Assembly: GCA_932521025.1 (NCBI GenBank)
Contig: OW051470.1
Span: forward strand, 7,364,501-7,428,500
DNA from: Oscheius onirici
Lineage: Eukaryota > Nematoda > Chromadorea > Rhabditida > Rhabditidae
DNA length: 64,000 nt
Reading direction: 5' to 3'
Part shown: positions 21,692 to 33,300 of the stretch, piece by piece
Layout of the letters: each line of letters begins with the position of its first letter
Position numbering within the stretch: the first letter of the stretch is position 1
Position numbers and translations under genes: made by a program
The notes under the pieces: model-generated
What the model saw: the letters and a program-made list of their open reading frames with translations, nothing else
Databases searched by the model: none
What the model was told of the DNA's origin: nothing

Positions 21692-24493
21692 ATGGCTAGC
21701 AAAGGCCAACAACGTGTTCATCACGTCTCGGACACCGTGAGTCATTCCCGCCATTAGTCACGAATCGGACCCCATCTTCTCTGTCAGTATAGTGTTTTAT
21801 TGCCTCCTGCTTGTTAGCTAAAAATGACCACTTAAACTGAGAAAAAGAACCGTTCCACCACTCGAGTGTCTCTAGATCAGAGTCCATTAGATGATTGACT
21901 GTTTTTCATAAGTTTGCCATCGATTTCGATTGGTCATTGCGGCTGGTTGAGGGGAAGAGAGCCCTCTTCTTTTTATCATTTCCATTTTGGATTCTTCTGG
22001 AATATTCGATGAATTATGTCCCCTTGTCTCCTCCAATCTGAAGGATTCCTCAAAGTTACAAGAAGCCCCTTGTCAGAGTACGAGCCGGCTGTCCCGCAAT
22101 CAAGTTTCTCTTCCCTTAAGAGTAAAAAAAGCAGGCATATAATAATCGATGGACCACCCTCATTCTCTCTCTCTCCCTTGCCGAAACTTTCCCTAATTGT
22201 CCGGTGTGGTTGCAACACGCACCTGTGGTGGATTTGTGGAACGGCCGCCCTCCTCCTCCCAGACTACCAGTTTCGGGCCATAAACTCCTTTTTAGGCTTC
22301 TACCCGCTTCTATTTGCAAATCATCCAGAATGGATCCATGTCACAAAAAACTGTCAATGTTTCAGGTGCGCAACATGAGGAATCCTGTTGACACGATTGG
22401 ACCCTCCGTTAGCAACTATCATGGACCGATTCCGAGGATTAGGACCAAACAGCAGAATAACCAGAAGCCGTTGAGAAGATTTGACACTTTTGGGGAGAAT
22501 GCCATCGAGACGGTAAGTGAGTGCCTGTTTATGAGAATTTATCCTTCCTGAGCCTTAGGTTGCCCCTTTTTGGTCACACTCTGTCCGAGTTCGCATCTAT
22601 GATGCTTCTGATCAAAATGTTAGCAGCTTTTTGTTTTCTCATTGTCTGTGTAGAACCCTTCTATTCTGAAATGTCTTTTCAAAATTCTCTGCATTCAGAT
22701 CTGACTACTGAATTTTTGTCTGATTCCTTATTTTGGCAAACAAGATCAGAGTGTTACTTGAATTTCAGTTATCACTGTTGTCTCTTGTCTCTCTGTATCA
22801 TTGTCCTGCTTCGTTAATTTCAACATGACTGTTCTGACTTGCTATTTTATGTCGTACAGAATCTCATCTGGACTCTTCCCTAGCACCTACCCAAGATGTC
22901 CCATGACTCCGTGAAAAAGACTCTTGAGTCTCTCCCTCTTTACCGAATTCTATTTATGTTCCGCAGTTATCTCACTCTTCAACCTTCACATTCTGTCTAA
23001 GCCTTGCCTTAATCCTCAGAACTTTCCGCCTGTAATAAATCATCAGTGCTTGAGAGACAGACCGTATAGTTTTGCATACACATTCGCCGATCCAAAACCC
23101 ACGTCATACCATCTGTGTTCTCTCAGATTTACGACGAGTTCCGCTTTTTGGACGAAGCAGATGCTCCCTCGCCGGCATCTAGTGGTCAAGCCATACTGAA
23201 CAAGCGGAAAGGAAAACGGCCACCTCCGTCCTACATGGCCTACTCCGTCCTGTCTCTTATCCAGCTAGCTTCATCAGCCATCCTGCTGGCTTTGGCCTTG
23301 CTCCGATTATGGAACAATTTCAAGCCAAAGACCAACTTCGTTGACTTTGAGAGGCCCGAAGGATTGGATCTTCTCCAGCCGGAGGGTCTTCGACTCTTGA
23401 AGGAGCGCACAGCAGCCAGCATAATTCTTCCTGCCTTCTTCCAACTCGTCTCGGCCATTTTCGGATTTTGGCCATTTGGTGGCAAACAACAGAGACCGAT
23501 GCAGGTAAGAGTCTCTATTTTCGACCTGAAATTGTCTTTTAGGTCTTACAGATGACCTTTTGTCTACTGTCAGTAATTCTTTGGATCAGAGCAGCAGAGA
23601 CTATTGGAATGGAACTCAATGTCAAGTTTGTCCAGTTGAAGGCTGATGGTGATGAGTAAGTACATTTATTGAAGAATATCTTTGGTTCAGTCTGACTCTC
23701 TCAATCAGTCTACTGGCTTTGGCTGTCGGCTGTTTCGAGACAGTCATTCTCCCGTCGATTGCCGTTGTGATGATTGGACAAGATCTGTTGGGACACAGAC
23801 GACATCCAAAGGTTTGTTGAGCCTGTCCCTTTGTCTCATTCCTGTACCAATTTCATTTTAAGGACTTTTGCGGCATCTGTCTCTCAATAGGAACAGCGCT
23901 TGTTTCTGCCGCTTCGGTCTGTTTCTCAGCCTTTGCCACTTCCAGAACTCTCTCCGTCCTGTAGGTTCTCCAATTTATCCCGATTACAAAAATCAAGAGC
24001 TTCTCCTTCAAATGGCTCAAATCGGTCCGTTTTCTTCGCCTTCGGTTTGAGAGAACTCCTCTCAACCAGCTGGATTCTTCTCTGTGCCATTTTCTCTTTT
24101 TTCGCCTCTCTTCATGGTGATGTCGGCGTCTCAGTAGCTGCAGCTGCTCTCCAACTGTAGGTTTACTTTTACATTTAGGTCAGGGAAAATTTTTGCCTTT
24201 TCAGGACAAACATAGTTACTTTGTCGCTGTTCTCGTTTTCGGGTGCTCGACTGACTGCCATTATCTCAAACAGCGTCCTTCTCGACTCTGGAGGCGGACC
24301 TCTCCCCCTTCCCAAGTACTTTTTCCCATCAGCCTAAACTTCAAATTTCAGCGTGGCCTTGTTGTACGCTCTCCTCGGAGCCCTGCTCCTTCTCCTCACT
24401 TGCCAACTCATCTCCACAATTTTCTCCATCCGTGACAAGGAGAAAAAGAACGGGAAGATTATGCCCATGCCGGGCGAAAGAACCTCTTTTTGA
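21692..24493 (+). CDS. Multi-pass membrane protein of unknown family
   Basis: Exon 1 (21692-21736, MASKGQQRVHHVSDT) joins in phase 0 to an exon near 22366 (VRNMRNPVDTIGPSVSNYHG). A long intron follows, then IYDEFRFLDEADAPSPASSG from about 23129. After a Lys/Arg/Pro hinge come hydrophobic segments around AYSVLSLIQLASSAILLALA, ASIILPAFFQLVSAIFGFW, MTFCLLSVILWIRAAE, LLALAVGCFETVILPSIAVV and CLSIGTALVSAASVCFSAFA. Further segments follow near 24070-24150 and 24200-24290, and a last one (LLYALLGALLLLLTCQLIS) comes before a basic tail (RDKEKKNGKIMPMPGERTSF). That gives about eight membrane passes. I do not recognise the family; an integral membrane transporter- or tetraspan-duplication-like protein is possible. 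Confidence 0.75.
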
Positions 24494-24633
24494 ATGCGTC
24501 TGTTAATAAAAGATCAAAGTCGAGAGTTGTTTTTATCTACGGGATCCAGTTTCACATAAACACAGAGCCTCGAGCGAACACAATCTAATCAAACTGTCCC
24601 TCACAGTGTGAGGGGTCAGATCGTTATCGTGCA

Positions 24634-26665
24634 ATGCGACGACTCGTATTTCTACTCTGTTTACCTTTTTTTGTTCTTGGGACAGGAAATGGAACCAGTT
24701 TTGTGAGTGACGGTGACAGTGACAGAATTCTCCTTTCCAGTCCGTTTGTTCCTCGGATCTCGACTCATCCCTCAAGTCTTTCTTCATTGCCCCATCAGAC
24801 TCGAACGACTGTGGAGTCCCATGGGCCACAGTATATTACCAGAATGCCATCAACAACACTGGGTAGTTGACCATCGTTTTCTTCAGTTTTTTTCAGATGG
24901 GCTTTTGTCGATGTAAAGATGTGGATTAGCAGTCAGGATCCCTTCAAAACAGGCTACGTTGCCGGGTTTGTTGAAGGCAATGTTACCAGGGAACTAATCA
25001 AACTGTACAAGAAGAACATGATTGATCCGTTTTGTGAGGATGCCGAAGATTTTTGCGCTCAACTGAATGGATTCCTGGAGGAGAACTATAGCTGGATGAT
25101 GACTCAGGTTCTAAACAGTTTGATTGATCACGTATCGGTTATTTCGAATCTTTCAGATTCGAAATAACCGATACGATCCCTACTGGAACAAGATAGCCAT
25201 GGTCTTGGGACAAGTCAAAGGAATGATTGATGGATTCGAGGGCTTCTTTGATCTTCCCATGACCATCAAACAGATTATTACTCATCCCGTCTAGTGAGTT
25301 TTTGATTAAACAGTGCAAAAGAAAGAAAACAGTTATATGCAGCTGTTCGGTGATCTTGAAGATCTGAAGAAAAAGTTCAACTATCCGGAGGAGAAAAACA
25401 AGGTTCGAAAGTCACGGTCTCATTGTTCAGCACTGGTCAAAGTCCTTCCAAGCCAGGTATATTTTTTGTTCGGAAGAAAGTATGAGTATAGAGTGACATT
25501 CTGTTCTCTCATGTCACATGGACGAGCTACGCCAGTATGCTCAGAATGAAGAAGAAGTACAGTTTTCCTGTTGGAGAGTCTGGTCGTGTCATCACTTTCA
25601 GTGGCTATCCGGGTAGTTTTTTTCGCGTTCTGAAACTGACTATTCCTATTTCAGGAGTGGTCACCTCGATAGACGACTTTATTCTGACATCTGCGAGACT
25701 GGCTATTTTGGAAACAACCGTCGAGAATCAGAATGACAGTCTTTGGAAACTGGTCACTCCCAGTTCCGTCCTCTACTTTCTCCGTGCCCCGGCAGCTCAT
25801 TATTCTGCAGCAAGTGGGAAGGAATGGGCCGCAACATTTTCCAAGTACAACAGTGGGACGTACAACAATCAATGGCAGATTCTGGACTACAACAAGTTCC
25901 GCAGAGGGAGACCGACTCAGAAAGCTGGACTATTGACCATGCTGGAGCAAATGCCGTGAGTTTGTACTCTTTTTCTAAACAACAGTTTTCAGAGGAATGA
26001 TAGTGGTCAATGATTTGACTGACCAGCTGATGGAGAAGACCTACTGGTCCGGCTACAACCGTGTCTACTCACCCCAACTTTTCTCCTACAGCGGTCAACC
26101 GGCTATGGTCAGAAAGTACGGTAACTGGTACAGGTACTGTCTGTTTTTTATCCTCTTGCAATTCATCATTCAGCTACGACAAGGCTCCTCGAGCTCTGAT
26201 CTTTGCTCGTGATCAAGGAAATGTCAACGATGTGAACTCGATGCTGGCCCTGATGCGCTACAACAATTTCCAAGAGGACCCGCTCTCTAGATGTGACTGT
26301 ACTCCTCCGTACTCGGCCGAGTCGACCATCGCAGCCCGATCTGATCTAAACAGTCCCAATGGAAAGTACCCGATCAAAGACCTGGGTTTCATGGATCAGG
26401 GAGCTACTGATGCCAAGATCACCAGCAGTCAATGGATTGACAGTCTGAGATTCTTGGCTATCGCTGGACCTCCTGGTAAGATAGAGAGTCGTGTTTAAAG
26501 GTCTGTCTTTCAGGTGGAGGCAAACAGAAAGGGGGAGTACCGGAATTCAACTGGGATACATCTATTCTGAAAGATACAGTACCTCATTGTGGACAACCAC
26601 CTGTCTTCCGATTCAATCCATGCTTGTACAACTGGGATACGAGAACTTGTGAATATCGATATTGA
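24634..26665 (+). CDS. Phospholipase B-like protein (PLBD family), secreted/lysosomal
   Basis: It starts with a clear signal peptide ([20 protein letters not shown]). Mature features in order: [55 protein letters not shown], and [10 protein letters not shown], whose Cys follows the family's autocatalytic cleavage site of the Ntn-hydrolase fold. Then come [70 protein letters not shown] and [12 protein letters not shown]. The protein ends [16 protein letters not shown]. The overall arrangement matches lysosomal lamina-ancestor/PLBD proteins. One intron-exon boundary (25156/25157) lies in a perfect hairpin. Introns are mostly 36-60 bp. Confidence 0.9.
25131..25175. repeat. Perfect 19-bp inverted repeat across a splice acceptor
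   Basis: cgtatcggttatttcgaat (25131-25149) is the exact reverse complement of 25157-25175. The 7-nt loop ctttcag is the 3' splice site of a PLBD intron, so the intron's end mirrors the start of the next exon. Confidence 0.95.
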
Positions 26666-26828
26666 AGCTTTGTTACTCTTAGTATTGAAAAACTTGGACA
26701 TCCTGCGGAAAAAGAGCCAAAAACTATGATCTGGACAGATTTGACAAGAATCCAGGCAACGAAAGTACTTGAAAAACGTCAAAATGTATTTTTTAATGCT
26801 TTAGAAATTTCAAAAGCGCGCGTTGTCG

Positions 26829-27684
26829 ACTTGTCAAGACTTGTCAAAACTAAACTTCAAAGACTACTTGTCAAGTTTTGTCAACTCTAAGCGAAAGACT
26901 CCAGAGGTATTTTAGCTCCACGACGTCTGCTGCGCGGATGGCTGCCTCCACTCTCTACCAGGTCAGGTGTTTCTACGTTTTACTCTTGACAGAACAGTAG
27001 ACACAGACAGTTGACATTGCGAACAGTAGCGCCACAGACTTTCGCGTTCTTTTGTCAAAATAGAGATCTGACAGTCAGTTGTGAATCCGCCACAGCTGAA
27101 GAAGGTGTGACCCGTTGAGAGAAGGTGTGACCCTTCGAAAGAAGGTGTGACCCTTCGAAAGAAGGTGTGACCCGTTGAGTTTCATTCCAGACACCAGACT
27201 CGGCTCCTGAAAACTAAGGAAAGAGAACAGAACAAAGAAAAACTATATCTGAGGTCTGTCAGTGAATAGCAATGTTTTTGCGCGAAGAAGAGAACTGTCA
27301 GTCTTCCCCCAATGGTCCTCGGGTCTCCAAGAACTATACCAAACACCGCTGTGGAATCAAGGAGATGCCTAGAGAACCAGGGAAAACCGAGCATGATACC
27401 TTCTTTCGAAGGCTGTCAGCTGTGGCGGATTCACAACTGACGATCAGATCTCTATTTTGACAAAAGAACGCGAAAGTCTGTGGCGCTACTGTTCGCAATG
27501 TCAACTGTCTGTGTCTACTGTTCTGTCAAGAGTAAAACGTAGAAACACCTGACCTGGTAGAGAGTGGAGGCAGCCATCCGCGCAGCAGACGTCGTGGAGC
27601 TAAAATACCTCTGGAGTCTTTCGCTTAGAGTTGACAAAACTTGAGTAGTCTTTGAAGTTTAGTTTTGACAAGTCTTGACAAGTC
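26829..27684. mobile_element. Foldback element with about 270-bp inverted arms
   Basis: The arm 26829-27099 (gacttgtcaagacttgtc...cacagctga) is almost perfectly complementary to 27416-27684. Shared landmarks include the ctactctcgaca-type end repeats, tggctgcctccactctctac, and ttgacattgcgaacagtagc with their complements. The outermost ttcaaaagcg is repeated inverted near 27735. The 316-bp centre starts with a tandem repeat. No transposase frame is seen. Confidence 0.9.
27101..27180. repeat. Four tandem 20-bp repeats
   Basis: Units of gaaggtgtgacccNttcgaaa type: units 1 and 4 end gttgag(a/t), units 2 and 3 end ttcgaaa. They lie in the loop of the foldback, next to its left arm; part of the unit reappears inverted at 27400. 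Confidence 0.95.
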
Positions 27685-28166
27685 GCTTTCTGAACTTTAG
27701 ACTCGACGAATCTCGACAAGTCGGGCCCGCTTTTGAAAACAACTATTTGGTTATTTTTAAATATCCATTCCCTTCAAGTTTAGGGTATTTTTGCAGCCTC
27801 TCTTGTTTGGAGTTAGATCTAGAAGTGGCGTGGTCGCAGTGTTCATCAGAAACCTATGGCCATGTGTTCGATATAATCCAGCTTGACTATTTTATTCTTC
27901 AGCACACCGTCTGTCTGTCATGTCAAAACTCAGATTCTGAAACAGTCGCACTTTGAAGAGCAATAGTCGAGACACCTCGTGCCAGACAGTGACGTCTTGT
28001 GTCTGTCCTCCTTCTGAACCCTTCAATTGTTTATGCTGCTATCTTAACAGTTCTTATCTGTGCAAAAGACTCGCTCTCTCGTCGAGGAGAGTGCCAGAGA
28101 CACAGCCCTCGACCCCACGTGGCCCCGCCTCTCTTCCAGTCCCAGTCTTTTATCTGTAGAAACGAA

Positions 28167-30256
28167 ATGCCCGCCGAAACGCCTATCCAGCAAATTAGTG
28201 AGTTTTTTCTAGTTTTCTTTTTATTTCTTTGTTGAATTACAAAGGTTTTCAACATTCAAGGTAACTTTTTGACATTTTATTTCAAAACTTTATATTGGCA
28301 AAGTACTGGAAACTTTCAAAGCTCGCAGAAACTAGATTTATGGAAAATCTAGTGTTTTAAAAACTTTAAGACGAGGCAGCAGTGAGCCTTTGAATGCCGT
28401 TTCCATCGAAGAAACTCCTTTATTTCTTCCTGTCCTTTAACTTAGAACCTGTTCGATTTCCAAGCAAATTCCAATAGTATTTGATGACAATCAGTCCCTC
28501 TTCCCAATAGAAAGCCTCTTGACTCACTGCAGAAAGACCAACGATTCCTGATCTGCCGATAATTCTAAACTGTTTACTCGAAAACACTTTCTGTGCAAGT
28601 GCTAGACCAATAATCGATAAGCGGTTTGCAGAAGTCCCTTGGACCTCTACAAACGCGGTAAAAATCATCTTTTGATTGATAACACGTGACTGATTGCGGT
28701 CCGGAAATTTTTATCACGCATAGAGACAATGGGAACAGAGAACTGTGATGGAGATCAGTCGATGAAACAGTCTGTGAGCTTTTGTAATGAGTAAGGGACA
28801 GAGAAAAAGAACATTTTTGAGGCAATGAACATATGCAAATGGCCGTTGAAGAGGCCTTGGCAGGAGTCAAAGCCAACGACGGAGGACCTTTTGGAGCCGT
28901 CATCGTCAAAGACGGAAAGATTGTAGCTACTGGTCACAATATGGTACTTTTTGAGAGAATATCCGTTACAATTTTTTAGGTTCTCGCCACAAACGATCCC
29001 ACAATGCATGCCGAAGTGACAGCTATCAGAAACGCCTGTAAAAAACTCGGTAAGTCATGTGGTGAAAATTTAAGCCGATTCACGGGGACAGTGAACAAAC
29101 AACCTCGTATTGCGTAACAAAACTGATACAATTGTTGACACCTTTTTCTGATTCAACTTGATAAGAGACTATAGTCAACAGAGACAGATGCACTGTGAGT
29201 TGTGAAAGTCAGGCAAAACAAGGACTCACTATCAAGTCAACTATTGCTCAAAGCAGAGAGAATTGAGACTGATAGGATGGACAGATTTTAGAATTTCCAC
29301 ACATCACCCGATTTAGACAGGAAGGGCTGTAGTTTGCAGAAATCAAGGACACCTGTTTGCTAAACAGTCAGAACGTATGATATCATTTTGACCATTTCTC
29401 TTAATTTTAACAAGAACTTGAAATGGCTGATGTTTGAAAAGAGCCAAATTGAGACTGAATGTGAGTCAGAGATTGAGAGTTCTCCTGAATAACAGGGCGA
29501 GAGTCGAGAGTTAGTTTGTATCATGTTCAATAGTGATTGGAAGATAGTCAAGTACTTGGATGGAGTCAGAAAGTTAATTCCAGATGAAATGAGACAATAA
29601 TAGGTCCTAGTTTATTCTGGAAGTGACTCAAAGAAATAGAGTCTGATCTTGATAGCCTTGAACGTCTAGTCAGAGATAGTTAGGTCGGAACTGAAAGAGA
29701 GTTGGTGGGATTGTCATAAGAGTCCGATTTAGTCTGAAAGAGAGAGTGGGAGGAATCATTCACAGTTCGATCAGCATCTACGCGACTCTCTATCAGACTT
29801 GCAAAATTACACTCTCTTCGATATACTCCCCGTCGAACCTTTCTTCTCTTTAAACTTGGCCAGTCTCTGTGTCTGGCGACTACTTCCCTTTCCCAGTATC
29901 GGGGCAACGATGTAAAGTGGAACTTCCTGTACCAGTTCTACAAACTTCCCAAACTGGACTTCCTTATCAGACTCTCCTTTTCAGGAAACTTCGATCTGTC
30001 CGGATGTGTGCTCTATACCTCCTGCTACCCCTGCCCAATGTGCTTAGGAGCCTGTCTCTGGGCCCGATTCGATGCCATCTACTACGCCGCGACGGCCCAA
30101 GATGCTGCCGCCGTCGGCTTCGATGACAAAGCCTTCCACGACTTTTTGAAGAACCCCAAGACGGATCATCTAAGGAAGCTCGAGAACGTCAAGTGTCCCG
30201 ACTACATGGCCCCCTTCCAGTTGTGGCACAACAAAGATGACAAGGTCCCGTATTAA
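28167..30256 (+). CDS. Guanine deaminase, cytidine-deaminase-fold (GuaD type)
   Basis: Exons 28167-28197, 28822-28943, 28980-29049 and 29985-30256 sum to 495 nt (164 aa), close to bacterial GuaD length. Zinc-site motifs are HAEVTAIRNAC (His ligand plus catalytic Glu) and CYPCPMCLGA (two Cys ligands). The GuaD-like GGPFGAVIVKDG, DAAAVGFDDKAFHDFL, PFQLWHNKDDKVPY and C-terminal swap tail agree. The reaction is guanine to xanthine plus ammonia, in purine salvage. This is the bacterial/nematode-style deaminase fold, not the amidohydrolase guanine deaminase of vertebrates. Two long introns (624 and 935 bp) contrast with neighbours. Confidence 0.88.
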
Positions 30257-30334
30257 TAAACTTTATGACACACTGAGAATTGTAAAAGTACCGGTACTGG
30301 GGAATGTGGGTGAGGAATGTAATAAGCTCTGAGT

Positions 30335-33300
30335 TTACAAGTGACTCGGATCGAGGATCCAGTCGGGAAAGCATGTATTTCCTTGCGATTGAACTTCTTC
30401 GAAGAATTTCAAAACGTGGCAGATGACTATGGCTCGACTCTTCGTGGGATGAGTCTTGAGATGCTGCTGAACGATGGTCTCGTCAAAATCGTGGGTGTAG
30501 TCACAAGCTGAGCAACTGAAATAACGATAGTGGTGAATGAGCAGAAGAAACGCGTGATTTTTGTTTATAGCGGGGAGATAAGGGACTTCTTGCTGACTTC
30601 CAGAAACTGTCTTTAGGGTAGGCCAAAGGGTGAAGACCAACTGGATAAGAACTTGTTGATCGGAAGTCTCTCTAATCTCAATTGCTTACCTAGATGCTGG
30701 TCTTCGACTTTTAAGTAGGTAGGAGAATTTTGTGCCCTACAAGTTTAGAGGTACTTTAGAGGTACCGGATGGTACTACAATATTGTACGGAAAAGAAATG
30801 ACAATTTTAAAGAAAACAGGAACGTTTTATCAAAATGTGGGTAGAGGGCGAAAACCTTGAATCTATGCTCCCAATTCTGTGTGTTTGAAACTCTAATTGA
30901 GGGTAAACAGGGGAATTTATTAAGAGAAGGTTAAGTTATTGCTTTGTTTTGGAAAGTAGCATAAATTTATAGAAGCAATTAGTCAGTTTTGTGATAAAGG
31001 ACCTTTGGGTAGATCTATTGGTGTGTTCCAGAAGCGTTATATTGTTAGGGCGGAAAGGAGGAAGGGGTGGCAGGACAAGTTGTAAGGCATTGTAAAGAGA
31101 ACGAATCTTTTAACTCTAAGACGACGAAGTTGTCGAATATTTTGAGAATATTGACCAGTGTTCGATCATCTCGTTTTACAGAATTGTAGTATCCAAAATG
31201 GAGTTACAGCTCTTCAGAAGCTCAAACGAAAGATCCACTTACCCATATCCCGTCTTGTTCATATGCTTCTCCAACGTATGCGCCAGTCTCTTCTTCCTGC
31301 TGACGGCAGCTGAACAGATCTTGCACTTTGTCCGTCTCCCCTCATCAGAAATCGTAATGTTCGAGAGTCTCTTCGGTCTGCCTGGGAAACATTTGTCATG
31401 AAGGGCAGAGAAGTCGGCTCTTCTGGCCACGACGTTAGCTATGGGTTCCAGGTCCTAAATAATGTTTTTTTTTGCTGAAATTTAAAACCCACATCGTCGT
31501 TGTGCTGATTTCTTATATGGCGCTTGACCAGACGAGACTCCGGTGCCCCATAATCGCAGAGGGGACAGACATGAAGCTGAATCTTCAAGTGGTTTTCGGC
31601 AATGTGCCTCGACGTCTGACGGACCTCCTCGTCACAGAGTCGACAGCGATTGAAGTCTTCCATAGCACTGGCTGGAAGTTTTCTGTTGATCCAGCCCGGG
31701 AAGCAGCGCTCATTCCACTCGGCTATGGCCTCACTGTTCTGAAGCAAATTGGCTCTTGGCAGGAGATCAGGCTGTTCTCGATGAGTATATTTTATGTGGG
31801 CCCGGACATCCGAAGAACAGGCGTGATGAGCGAATTCACAGAGAGGACACTCATAGAGTCGGGCCTGCTTCAAATGATGACGATAGACGTGAATCTGACG
31901 GTCCTCTGTCTTCATTTCTTGGAAACATTCCTGACAGGTCACACGACAGTCATCGACAGCCGTCACCTCACGTTTCTTCTCAAAGAGACCAGACTTCATC
32001 TTACGATTAGGAAAGCATTCTTGGAACTTTAACTGGACATGTTCGGGATTGTTTTCGAGACTGGAGACGGGTTCCAGATGGGAAGCATCGTGAACTTTGG
32101 CCAGATGAGCCTTGACCTCGTAGGATTCCGATGAGCCTCCTTCGTCGCAGATTGGACAAGAGAACAGAGGAATCTCCAGGTGGTCTTTGGCAACGTGACG
32201 TAGGAAGTTCGAAGTTGGCTTGAACTCCTTCAGACAAAGCTGAAAACATTTGTTCATAACAATATCATTCCAGTGTCTCATAAAGCTCATTAATCGAAAC
32301 GGAGTTTATCAGGAGTTTTTCCTACTGTTTCTGATCCAATAAGAGTATCGACTTTTCTAGACTCACCCGGCAAGTCCATTCACTGAGTCTCTTGGCTGGA
32401 ACTGTCTTGACTTCAGCCAAATTCTCATCAACAATCTCTTCCTTCATCTCCGGCGAAGGTTGTTCTTCATCCAGACCATCTTCAGTATTCTCATTATTCT
32501 CCTCATCCGGTCTGCCTTCCGCTCCCTTCTCATTATTGTCCAGCCACCAGAATGGCCTTCGACGATGCTGCCACCCGGGGAAGCACTTCTCGTTCAGCTC
32601 GTCAATGTCCTTTCTGTAGTCATTTTCATGAGAAATAGGCTCCAGATTTGTATCGTCCTTGTGCATCCACTTGATGTGCCATTTCACTCGATGCACATCG
32701 TAATTGGACGAAAAGTTGCACAGTGGACATTCGAAGATCCGATTGGCTTGAAGGTGACGATGGTAGACGTGACGCTGACGATCCGATTGGGCTACTTGTG
32801 CCTTACAGACGAGACAGTTGTGTCGTTCTCTTGGTCGGGTACTGTCGCGAGATCTGAAACACGGTCTTTTAGCAGTCTATCTCTCAATACTGTGGACAAA
32901 GTCAGAAGAGAGTATGCCCAAAACTGACCTAACGAGCTTCATCGGTCGATTGGGGAAGCATCTGTTCTGAAGATCGCGAATCTCATCCGCATAGAGATCC
33001 AGATTGTTAATCGGCTGAGCATCAGTCTCTTCCGGATGAATCTAAACTTGCTCATATTTTCAAAACTGCCAGTCTCAAACCTTGTGAATATGCTTCATCA
33101 CCGTACAGCTCTCATAGCTGCCGAAGTTCCTGCAGACTGGACACTCGTACAGAGGTCTCTTCAGATGCTTCTGAGCAATATGTCTGCCCGGATAGCGACT
33201 CTCCTCCCAGCACAAATTACAGGTCCTCTCATCAATGATCAATCCTTCTGGAGGTGTTCTGGAAGGCTGATCCGACCTGTCCTCATCCTTCACAATCGAC

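Larger units (their letters stand above)
26666..28166. other. Intergenic containing the large foldback element
   Basis: Dominated by the inverted-repeat element (26829-27684). Outside it there is AT-rich sequence and no convincing coding exons. The guanine deaminase start follows. Confidence 0.6.

Noticed and set aside
27101..27180. CRISPR-like repeats
   Set aside because: The units are contiguous 20-bp tandem repeats without spacers, in a eukaryotic foldback element.
31472..32032. 186-codon plus-strand ORF
   Set aside because: It is the antisense shadow of the zinc-finger exon; the minus strand has clear C2H2 spacing.
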